64,000 nt of DNA from Baylisascaris procyonis (taxonomy: Eukaryota; Nematoda; Chromadorea; Rhabditida; Ascarididae), in NCBI GenBank assembly GCA_037389465.1, contig JAZARR010000213.1:2696501-2760500 (forward strand), read 5' to 3'. Under the pieces are notes generated by a model. That model did not search any database and was not told the DNA's origin. It saw nothing but the letters and a program-made list of their open reading frames with translations. Both the position numbers and the translations under genes were made by a program. Position 1 is the first letter of the stretch. Each line of letters begins with the position of its first letter. Below, piece by piece: positions 1 to 9,895 of this stretch.

Positions 1-619
1 ACACAAATAAAAAGTGAACTGATCCCTCAGTCAAATTACTTCGAAGAGGAACAATAATAATCACTATTGTAATAAGCAAATGAAAAACACCAAATAATTA
101 CCACTAAAAAAACTGACTTTCTGACCTTATAATACGAAGCTAATGGAATTAAAAGATTTCAGCTCACTAACATTTAAATATGTTTCGAGCGACGTTATGA
201 AATCTATTGATTCGTTCACAATCTACTTATAACAATTCTTTAAGAAGTCATAAAAAACATCGCTATAAGCAATCGTCCTTGAATATTAACTTATGCAAGA
301 AACAATTGCAAAAGTAACAACTAATCACCATATTTATAGAGTTCCCATCAGACGCGATTAGATCTTCAAGCCTTGGTCATTTGACCAAAAACTGCTTCAG
401 CATAGAATAACATGTTGAACAATATTGGCCAATTGTTGGCCAATGACTTCAAGAATAAAGCAGATCTTATATTGTGTATCAGCTTCTAGGTGCGATAAAT
501 CATTGTCAAAAAGTGAAATGCACTGTGCTCTATGTGTCCAATATAATAGCAACCATAACGATTGTATGGGTATGAATGGAATGGAAGAACGGCATGAATA
601 AGCCTGTCAAGGTACAAAC
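1..619. other. COQ4 downstream intron or flank, no exon found
   Basis: The minus-strand COQ4 gene should continue here or beyond base 1, because the exon ending at 620 has a GT donor (gtttgt) and the protein is not finished. I looked for the next conserved COQ4 block (the WFE...GLPM region) in the minus frames and did not find it. The stretch is AT-rich, with a short tandem of the ggccaa motif near 428-443. Confidence 0.5.
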
Positions 620-1499
620 CTCGCCAAGCATATGCGTTTTCATTTGTAGAAGAACATGATTGAAGTCATGCGTCTCACGGTATCGTTGCATCACATAAAC
701 CAAATCATCATCGTCCACGTACTGTAATTTAAATTTCATAACGACTTTATACTGTAAAATAGCAATAATCCAACCATTCTTAATTCATATTACTAGTAAT
801 AACTCCAGCACTTACAACTCGTATACTAGTAATAATTCCTGTAGTCATATATCACATACTAGGAATAATCCCATACTTATAATTCATACACTAGCAAAAA
901 TCATTATACTCTTAACTCATATATCCACAACTTAAACAGTTTCTTCACTTCATTACAATTATCTTCTAACAAAGTGAGGAATCAGCATTTCCGGTGCAAC
1001 TTTCAACTAATCATTAATGTAGAACCTATAAAGAAACCAACGAAGATATCATACAACAATATGACAACTGCAGATGTACTACTGTGCCCACAATGATTCA
1101 ATAAACGAATATAATTTCAAAAATTTTATATACATACAATTTTAATAAACGAAATGGATATGAAAGATGACTCTGTTGCAACTGATCACTTACAGGCATT
1201 TTTTAGACAAACTAAAAGATGATGCAACGGAATTAAAGTAGTAATTTCCATCTGTTTTTAATCCATTTTCGACCGTTCGCCTAATCTTTAGTCTGAACGT
1301 CTTTTCCACTTCGAAAAGAGAAGAAAGCACACAAAACATTATTAATTCACTCACCTTAACCGTTGGTCTTGCATCAGGTTCGGTATGAAGGCCATCTAAA
1401 AATTTTACGTACTCTTTGCCAAGTGTTCCTTCTGGTAACGACTTCAAATAATCTCTGTCGATTGTTTCGTTTGTTATTCGAGGTCGATCTCTGAAAAAA

Positions 1500-1565
<66 letters not shown>

Positions 1566-3144
1566 CACGGACACTTTTCGACTATATCACAAGCAGAATC
1601 TGACGGTAAAAATAAAATCCTATATAAGTATAGCACACAGAACAAGCAGTTAACACAGCATTGTATGATAAAAATGGAAATCTTTATTTATGCCTCAAGT
1701 TGGACATGAGAGCATTTAAAGCGCTTTTGTCGGTGATATTCTGCATCAACCTCAACAACGTCCCATTATGCTCCAAATCTTACCAAACATCCAAAGTTAT
1801 CGTTTGTGCATTCATAGATAGAAGTCAAAAGTCGATTCACGCTACCACCTTGATCATTCATTCTATCTCGAATAACACTTACAATCACTTCAGAAAATAA
1901 AAATTTTACAGCCCAAATCGACAAGTCCAATAAAATTAAATAAAAGTAAATTGTAAATAATACAAAGCTGCCTGCCGGTAAATAAGTTTGAAATTAATGG
2001 ATTTCAAATTATTCCAATAAAAGAAAATATTTTAATAATCTCAACAATTTTTATTAAAACACATGTTAAGAACCGACTTACGCTATCATCTTAACCATTC
2101 ATTTCATCTCGAATAATTCTTAGAATTTTCTTTGAAGTTTTAAAAAAGATAGAAAAGATCTTTTAATAGAAGAAACTTCTGCTCTAAAACATAGCGTTAT
2201 TCCCCTTGAAAAAAAAAAAAGATGTTCTCCTCAAGATAAAAGAAGAATAGAAGATCCTAGATCATTATAATAGAAGTACGATATTTCAGAGAATTTTAGA
2301 AATCTGGGAGTGTTTTATACCTGAGAAGACGATATCCACTAACATCACGTTCCATTCTTCTACGAATATTTTCTAGAATAGGTCGAAAAGCAGTTGTCTC
2401 ACCCATTACCGCTACCATATCTAAACAAATGGAATATTTATGATGCATGAAAAGAGATTATTTAAGCAGAAATAAACAAAGATTCATGAAAAAAGTCGAA
2501 TACAAGTACATTGTAACAAGGGAAATCTTATTTTGGTTTTATTTTAATGTTTAACACATTATCGTTCCCCTTTCTTTCGTTATAGTTGTGGCCGCACCCA
2601 GAGATCCCCAACGGCAATAACGTCGAACGGCTATTTCCATTTAGCGATTACAAACCAACTTTAACGCCAGAGTGATACATCATTTCATAAAATGAGTGCT
2701 AAATGCTTACAAAAATTCGCAAACGATGGCATAAAACTTGTGGATTGCTCTTTTTCTGCGTATCTGAATCACGAAAAATTCCCTGCATACATGAGGTCCA
2801 TTTCTTCCAATGCTTCTGCTACAACCAGATACAATCAATTAAGCTATGCACAAATTTTTTCACCTATGCAATTTCAAACCTCGCAAAACTTTATGTCATT
2901 CGATTCAAGATCGATAGGTTAATTGTAAAAGATACAGGTGTCATCTTTATTTATCATTGTATTCACATATTTAGAGAAGTGAAGATTTCGGTAGAGAAAT
3001 AAATAAATAACTGAGGAAATAAGTGAATTTGAATGTTATACCTCCTCTGACCGGATTTGTGATCGCCATCGCCGCCGATCCAATTGCTAGAAGTCCCTTT
3101 TGAAACGATGATGTAGGGATATGAGTCGGATATAATTTATTCAT
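620..3144 (-). CDS. COQ4: Ubiquinone biosynthesis protein COQ4, 5' four exons (3' end off window)
   Basis: COQ4 is a mitochondrial matrix-side inner membrane protein that organises the coenzyme Q synthesis complex; recent work links it to C1 modification of the quinone ring. Minus-strand exons are 3042-3144, 2321-2420, 1355-1490 and 620-721. Each is bounded by AG/GT and they join in phase to give 147 codons. Visible family blocks are LYPTHIPTS at the N terminus, [23 protein letters not shown] and [11 protein letters not shown]. The metal-binding signature H-D-x-x-H-x11-E is intact in the last exon (HDFNH followed by LGE). ATG 3144 is chosen because the protein starts close to the first conserved block; no clear targeting presequence is seen, so an upstream exon is possible. 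DNLZ lies upstream on the same strand. The C-terminal part is outside the window. Confidence 0.95.
1505..1559. repeat. (TA)n microsatellite in COQ4 intron 2
   Basis: About 55 bases of alternating T and A lie just upstream of the COQ4 exon 1355-1490 acceptor at 1491. Reading frames through it give artificial Ile-Tyr runs that are not genes. Confidence 0.95.
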
Positions 3145-3826
3145 CTTAACAACACTTTTATCAATTTAAATCATTTCAAATTTTATGAATCTGTCCTTTT
3201 CCGTCTTCTCCCTTTACTTCAGCGAAATTTTGAGCTTTTTGGAAGAAATATAGCGCCTATATTTGTGAGGTTTTTAAAAAAACACTTGAAAAGATCTATC
3301 TAAAAATGTTCGTATAAGTCGGCTTCCTACCTTCACGAACTAATGATTTTATATTAAGCCGAAAATATAGATATAATGATTTATTTCTATTATAAACACT
3401 ACCAACGATCACAAAACAATTCAGTGTATTATAAATAATATATTCGAATTCTTTCAGTCATAGTGCTACCACTCTCAACAAAGGAAGTGTTAAGAATATG
3501 ACAGCAAACAAAAATTATGAGCCGATGTCTATTTTATTTGAATACGTCATAAACCACAACCGATAACCGAAATAAGTCAAGGAAGTTATCATAGTATCAT
3601 TAAGCGTATCTTTATAAACATAGTACGATGCCAGAAATATAAGTGGGCATATATGAATATTTGAGAAACTCAAAAATGATGCATTTTTGCCGCAAAATTT
3701 GCGAAAAAAATTCCGAAAAAAAAGTTATTTAGATTTATCGATGAACGTAGGAACTCTTTGAGGTTCATACCTCAGATTGAATGAAAATATATTTCAAAAA
3801 GAAAAAAAAACAATAAAAAAACAAAC

Positions 3827-4670
3827 CTTTTGGAATGAAACTGATAGTAGTATGTTCCGATGATCTTGTAACCGTTTCTCCTTTCTCTGCGAGGATCTCT
3901 TCAATATTTTTTTTGCGTTTCAAATCCGAAAACCAACCCAAATTATCGGCGATTATATGATGATTTTTACAACTTTCACACGTCACTAATACAACACCTT
4001 TCTCATATGCCACCTTTGAGATTTGTTTTGGTCCCTGAAAAGAAAGTAGTGATTACTCCCAATGGCACACACTCAAACGTCAAATGAACCGTTTATCTCA
4101 ATCGAGCACAATAATGCTGATGCAAGCCTTCTTTGTTGGATTTGGCCATGCCAACGTTCGCAAAATATCAAAATTTTCAATGAAAGTTTTGGCCAGTAGT
4201 GGTCATTACAGCGCTTTTCGGCCATTAATGGCCAAAAAGCGCTCTAATGGCCATTACTGGCCAAAATTTTTCATTGAAACTGTTTAAGTGCATAAACTCT
4301 GTAGCCAATTAAAGGTTAACGAAGATGTACATTATGGGCAACAACCTTGACGGTCTCTCTTTTGTTACGTTATTTTCTTGGCTTTGCTAGCTCGCAAGGC
4401 TGCAACACTTTAAACTATAGGCAAAGTTTTATTAACCGATCAGGTAAGTAAGTAAGCATCGGGAATACCTGTATTCCACGTATTCAAATGACATGAATAA
4501 ATGCACAATAATGAGTAGCAACAAACCTGACGAGTGTTACAAACTTTGCACGTATATGTGAGCGATAATTTCCGACACAATTCACCTACGTTGCGTTGAG
4601 CGACGAAACAACGTTGAATAATGCGATGATGATTATGAAGATTTGCAAATAGAGAACGTGCTGCCCACAT
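3827..4670 (-). CDS. DNLZ: DNL-type zinc finger protein (TIM15/HEP1-like), 3' end uncertain
   Basis: DNLZ/Tim15/Hep1 is a small mitochondrial matrix zinc protein that keeps mitochondrial Hsp70 soluble and active for import and folding. Two minus-strand exons are clear: 4527-4670 (48 codons) and 3827-4034. The first carries an Arg-rich, presequence-like N terminus and the first zinc knuckle CKVC; the second carries the second knuckle CESC. The family hallmark [15 protein letters not shown] follows, then [11 protein letters not shown]. Exon 2 ends one base into a codon (aaag before gtttgt), so a short 3' exon is expected. A candidate begins after an acceptor near 3772, but its frame soon becomes Phe-rich. 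If the intron is retained, the frame stops at 3765. An acceptor-like TTTATAG at about 4694, 24 bases upstream of the start, could be a spliced-leader site. Confidence 0.92.
4174..4279. repeat. Near-perfect inverted repeat (foldback) in DNLZ intron
   Basis: Two arms of about 48 bases are mirror complements around the palindrome GGCCATTAATGGCC at 4220-4233. The motif ttttggccagtaRtggYcatt is in the left arm and its complement in the right arm; I count about six mismatches. It would fold into one long hairpin. No terminal direct repeat or coding sequence is obvious. It could be a small foldback/MITE-like element or a hairpin-RNA source. Confidence 0.75.
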
Positions 4671-4693
4671 ACAATAACACCCCAAGTATACAC

Positions 4694-5673
4694 CTATAAA
4701 GAATAGATTATTAATCAATTCATATTATAGAAAGGTAAAATTATAGAAAGCGTATAATATCGAATAAATTAAGAATGTGAATAAATAACTAAATAAACAG
4801 AAATAAATAGAAGAAAGTAAACAAATATCAATAAAAAAACGAGTAGAATAAACAAAGGATAACTTTAAAAAATATCGACAATTAATAAGAATTGTATTCA
4901 TATGAGTGAAATCCAAAGTCGCATAACGCGACGAAAGCATTGCTCCATGCATATAAGAGAAGTGTGCTGGAAAATATTGCGAAAGTAGTGTACACACGCT
5001 GATGGGAGTCAACTTATGATGATGAGCTCCACTTGGGCTCCGGCAATTGTATAGTCGAAATGAAACAAACTGTTGAAAATGTTAACTCTTGAAACACATT
5101 GCGAAACGTTCAAATTATTATACATTAGAAAAAAATTTGATTAGCTATGAAATGATTAATAAAAATTGTCACTTCGTTACACAATCACAGTAATAAATAA
5201 AACAAATAATACACAAAAATTCCCATCGATGTCGATTATTCGATTTCATAATGACGTCATCGCAATATAATTTCGCAATAGCACACGTGCATATGCATTC
5301 TAATTATAATTAAACGAAGAAAGAAAAAAATTTTCTCCCATTCATTTCTTTTCTGTATTTTTAATTTTTATTCTTTACTTTTTTCTTTCGAATATTTACT
5401 TCGAAATCGATTCTTGCTGCTCAAAAAATTTGCGGGGAAATTTTCCAATTATTCGTTTTCATCGAACTTTACACCCTCTTCGTCGAACTATACAGATTGC
5501 GAAATCTCCTGTTGATATTCTCGTTGACGCGCGAAATTCATATGTTGGAAAGGCTCGCGATTATGAGCGTTTACAGGGTGCGTTTGTTTTCGTCAATTTC
5601 AGCTTCCCAATAATATAGTGGGATTTATTCTCACAAGTGAAGTGTATTTTATTGTTTAATTTTATTGTTGCCG
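4694..5673. promoter_or_regulatory. Divergent intergenic interval between DNLZ and POLE3
   Basis: The interval lies between the 5' ends of minus-strand DNLZ and plus-strand POLE3, so it should hold both promoters. It contains a full palindromic CRE, TGACGTCA, at 5252-5259 and an E-box CACGTG at 5284-5289. The following stretch (about 5290-5420) is very pyrimidine/AT-rich. A TTTCAG-type acceptor at 5597-5602 precedes the POLE3 start by 71 bases and could be a spliced-leader or 5' UTR acceptor. Function is inferred from position and motifs only. Confidence 0.45.
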
Positions 5674-7274
5674 ATGTCGTCATCATTCGACGCAGCCGAG
5701 GAATTACGTCTACCGCAAACAGTCGTTTCCCGACTTGTCAAAGATGCATTACCCCCGGGGGTTATCGTCTCAAAGGTACGATATTTCTATTATCATTACT
5801 TTCTTATTTTAGTTATTTTCATCTTCACTTAATGTAAATGTATACCCACTTCATGGCGGAGCGTTTTTTTTCTCTGCGGGAAAAACGCTAACCACTACTT
5901 GAATCCAAATTATATAAAAGTATAAATCCAATTTAGCTATTCGCAAACTTTTTATCTCTTTTTCAAGAAAAATTTAAAAACTGAGAAGTTTGATTAATAA
6001 CGATAAGGGTATAGAGAGGAGACGCTTCTTACTAGAGAGCCTCTAATTAGCATCCACAACGGGGTTCGTTCACCCCCACTTGTAAGTAAGACGCCAATCC
6101 AGAAAATGCTTTTGCAACCTGAGGAGCAAACGCAAATGCCGGAAATTTTCCCGAGTTTTCGACTCGATATAAGATGAAATATGCAATTTCATTTCCTTTT
6201 GAGGTTATTTGTTTTTAATTTAATTTGTTTTTAATTTATGAAGGTGGTTGGGTTTGATGTAAGTTGCAGTCCAAATTTAGTTGTGCAATTGGATGCGGCT
6301 GAAAAATAGCGTTCGAAGAAAAAGAGTGCTAACGAGAGAAAAGGAAAATTTTGCTAAAAATCTCCTCTCTTCCGTTTCCTTGTTTTCAGCGGAAGTTTCA
6401 AAAAAAAATTCTACTATTCCCAAGAAGACGAGGTAAACCTATATTGTGCTTACATCGCACATTTCTTACGCTTGAATTCCCTGGAATCCTATCTTATCCA
6501 TATCCCCCCTCTATCCCTCCAACATCCCTTTGTCTTCTTCTACTAATAGTCAAGGGATTGAATATCTAATACTTCACTGATCTCTCTCTTTCCCTCTCCC
6601 CTCTCTCCCTCCCTCCCCCTCTCTCTCTCTGTCTTAATAATCACTTAGTTTGCCTGAATGGGCAATGCAGATGAAATTTTGAAGGAGGCACGAACGGCGA
6701 TTTCACGTGCAGCGGCGGTATTCATCCTTCATGCATCCACATATGCACAGGATTGTGCCGTATCGAATAAACGTAAAACGGTCACCGCTGCAGATGTTTT
6801 AAGTGCGATGAGAGTACTCGAATGTGATGATCTTATTGAACCTGTAAGTTTTAATATTAATTTATATCCTCTCTCTCTATGTCATGTAGTAATTTATTTG
6901 TTTTTTTTTCCATATATATCAAGCATATTCCTCATTTTCGGCTCAAAACTTGAATTGTTTATGCATAGATGATCGGATCACATGACCGTGATGAAGTCAT
7001 TTGTAATAATTGTGTGTAATAATTCGATTTCTAGATTAAAGAGGCAGTTGAAATATGGAAAAGCAATAAACAACAAAGACTTGACGATGCAAAAAAGCGT
7101 AAAGCAGAACGTGAAAAGCAAGCAATTGAAGCATCAACTTCTGCGGGTAAGGAAGGTATTTCCGAGTTCGCCGAGGAACATCAAATAGCGACGGAAGCAA
7201 TAACTCAATCAAATATGACGAATATTGAAGCAGAACAACAACGTGAGCTCGAAAATATGGGTATATTTACATGA
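5674..7274 (+). CDS. POLE3: DNA polymerase epsilon subunit 3 (histone-fold, CHRAC17-like)
   Basis: POLE3 is a small histone-fold protein that pairs with POLE4 in DNA polymerase epsilon and with CHRAC15 in the CHRAC/ACF remodeller; it acts in the nucleus on DNA and H3-H4. Three plus-strand exons, 5674-5775, 6685-6843 and 7035-7274, join in phase 0 to give 166 residues (human protein 147). The histone fold spans roughly residues 10-90: LPQTVVSRLVKDALP (helix 1), EARTAISRAAAVFILHAS (helix 2), NKRKTVTAADVLSAM (loop and helix 3), then LIEPIKEAVEIW. The internal exon start at 6685 was chosen over nearby AGs because only it keeps the helix 2 frame. The Lys/Glu-rich C-terminal tail is not the poly-acidic tail typical of vertebrate POLE3. 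Stop is TGA at 7272. Confidence 0.95.
6577..6635 (+). repeat. Polypyrimidine (CT-rich) tract in POLE3 intron 1
   Basis: Nearly 60 bases of C and T (runs of ctctctc and ccctcc) lie 50 bases before the POLE3 exon 2 acceptor. It may serve as an extended pyrimidine tract for that acceptor, or may simply be a low-complexity repeat. Confidence 0.8.
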
Positions 7275-9895
7275 AGAAATTTCGACGCTAATAAGATGCA
7301 TTATCAAATGATGCGCATATTGATTAAAATTGTTGTTAGCTCGAATGTTTCACATTTTCATCTCTATCTCTTCAACAACGCTCATTTTCATCTTTCCCTA
7401 CTTCTCATTGTTTCAATTTCCATAATTGTGAAATTTGTGGTGGAAAATTAAATAATTCAAATTAAATAATTTTAGTCATTCGTTCGTTGAAAGAGTTGGA
7501 AAACTTTCAACTCAAATTACCGATAGTTCAATGTAGATTGTACACTCGCCAACGTATTTGCATTTTTCTGTTTTCATCAAATTTTTCTGTATCTGAAATG
7601 TTGTAGCATTCACTAAATGATAAGAGAGAGGCAAGGGGATGAGGGGGGGGGGGGATAAGATAAGTTGAACGAGTGACTAATTTCCCATCCTTTATGCCAC
7701 GTATCCTTAAACTTATAAGTGGTAGATCAATAAACTTATTAATTTTGTTGCAATCTATAAGAGTGACCTTTTGAATATGCAGTCTCCCATCTATACTATC
7801 GGTACGGGTTATATCTTTTACAACCTGTACGATTTGTACAGTGCAATTACTTCATATGCAGAAGTTAATCCGGCCTTATAGGTTTTCACATCAATGATGC
7901 GGAAATATTGGAGGAGGAGGAAGGGGGGGGGGGTCGGGGAAAAGTGTGGAAAAAGAAAAAAATGTTCGGTCGTTTCTCATCGCATCCAATTTCGAGTAAT
8001 TAAGAGTAAGAAATCCATCGTTGCGAAATGTTTTCAATGTTGAAACGTATAATAAAATGCAAAACGAAGCGTTATTGAATCCCACTTCATCACTAAAAAT
8101 TTTCTTCATTGATCCAATTTGATAGTCTTCTTATTGAAATGATTTTCAAAAAATAAGTCATTTTCAGAGTGCATGGATTGTGTCAACGATACGGTACCGC
8201 TAAGCATTTGCACCGACGATTCACCTCGGTGATCGAATTTCTTCAGTAGATTATCTTTTGCGTTCAGTGGGTGGTTTGCTTTACAGTTTTCATAGTTCAA
8301 CGTATTCTATGAATGAGTGAAAATACCTTCGCAAATGTTTAGATATGAGAGAAGAGCAAAGGGTTACTTGAGATGATCTAATGAGGTGTTAAAGGTGCTT
8401 CTATCCCTACTTCGATTTCCTCTTGTTGAGATAAAGCTGAGGATGCTTTTTATTCGTGTAATTCTTAAAAAGTGATCAATTTAAAATTCGAATTCGATTA
8501 GTGCAACAAAAGAATTTCTTATGGCATGGCTTTTGAATTCTCTTGATTCATCACTTTTTTATGGTTTTAATGTTTCACTTCATCGTTATGTTTTACACTC
8601 TTCATAATGTTTCTATTGTGTTCAATTTTGTTGCAAATAAAACTTTTCGCATTTCGCTTGCAATAACACTTGGAAAAGCCCATTAGGTGGAATGGGGCGA
8701 CTATCATCAATGAGTATCGGCCGGAACGATGCTTTCGAAGACGTTCGTTCCCAGGATTAAATTGAAGTATTCTGTGGGATATGCCCTGCTCTTGAAAATG
8801 CTTGCTAGTGCATTTATTCAGCATGCTATCATTTCCAATCTTTTCAGAATTTACCCATTTTCATTTCGCAAATACAGTTATTGTTGAATTGCGAAGACCT
8901 TAATGCGCCCAAGTGACAAATTAGCAGTGTGCAAACGTTCCCACACGTAACCGATCTCAACACTTGCTGAGCATCAGAGGAAATCAGCCTCATTCAACAA
9001 TCATCTATATAGATAACTTCAAAAAATTATTATATTTCAACTTTATTCCCGATAAACAAATTGCCATTAATCGAAAACAAACAAAATGTTTATCAGATAT
9101 TTCGTAAACAAAACAATAAATCTTTGCAAACAAAATTACAGCACAACAAATCCGACCATAAATATTAAGAAAATAAAAAATAAAATAAAATAAAACACTA
9201 GATGAGAAATCATCATCGCACAGAACATTGCATACGTTCATCTTCAATCATCACGGCAAATTTCCCTCTTACATAATATTTACTTTGTACGAATAGGCTT
9301 AAATGACAAGTAATTAATCGCAACGCCACAATAAAGGGGCAAAGGAAGATGGCTGGGGCGAGGAAGTGGTACGAATTTTTTCCCGACAGTCTTATAATAA
9401 GACTGTCTTCAATAATCTTTAGATATGGGAGCAACAAACGATAGCATGATGAAATTAAGGGAAAAGAAAACAAACATAATAATAATAATATTTCGTAGTA
9501 TGGCAGTAATAGTAGCAATTACAAAAGAGTACATTCAAACTGTATTCAATTGTGAGAGAGGAGATTCCGATATAATAAACGGAAAGCGATCAAATATCAC
9601 TTATTTGAAAACTAACCATTGAACCTTTGATTAAAAAGCTGTTTTCTTTCCCATATCAAAGATGCTTCAATTCAGCTCTTTTATCTTCTATAAGATAATC
9701 ATTCAAATAAGGTGCCAAATTTCTTTCATAAAATACAATCACATAAGCATCACCTTAAATGCAAGCGTAATTCAGAAGAGACGCAATAAAATGAAATAAA
9801 AGAAAATAAAAAGAAGAAATTCCCCAAAAGATTCCCATGCAGCTCTTTTGCTCATCATATTGATTGAAAATTTTATAGGAATCTAAAAGAAGTAG
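7275..9895. other. Interval between convergent POLE3 and EIF2B4 3' ends
   Basis: POLE3 and EIF2B4 converge here, so both 3' UTRs fall in this interval. I see a G-run at about 7644-7655, another at 7925-7931 and general AT-rich sequence. Open stretches on the minus strand at about 8106-8300 and 8567-8824 match no family I recognise and lack convincing splice context. No RNA gene was found. Confidence 0.5.

Noticed and set aside
1374..1574. Ile-Tyr repeat ORFs through (TA)n arrays (also near 18.6, 29.2, 35.3, 37.6, 47.8, 49.5 and 60.0 kb)
   Set aside because: Open frames exist only because the dinucleotide repeat has no stop; they are not genes.
9213..9518. 101-codon minus-strand ORF downstream of EIF2B4
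   Set aside because: Leu/Ile/Tyr/Phe-rich, no domain, and it lies in what should be 3' flank; likely chance.
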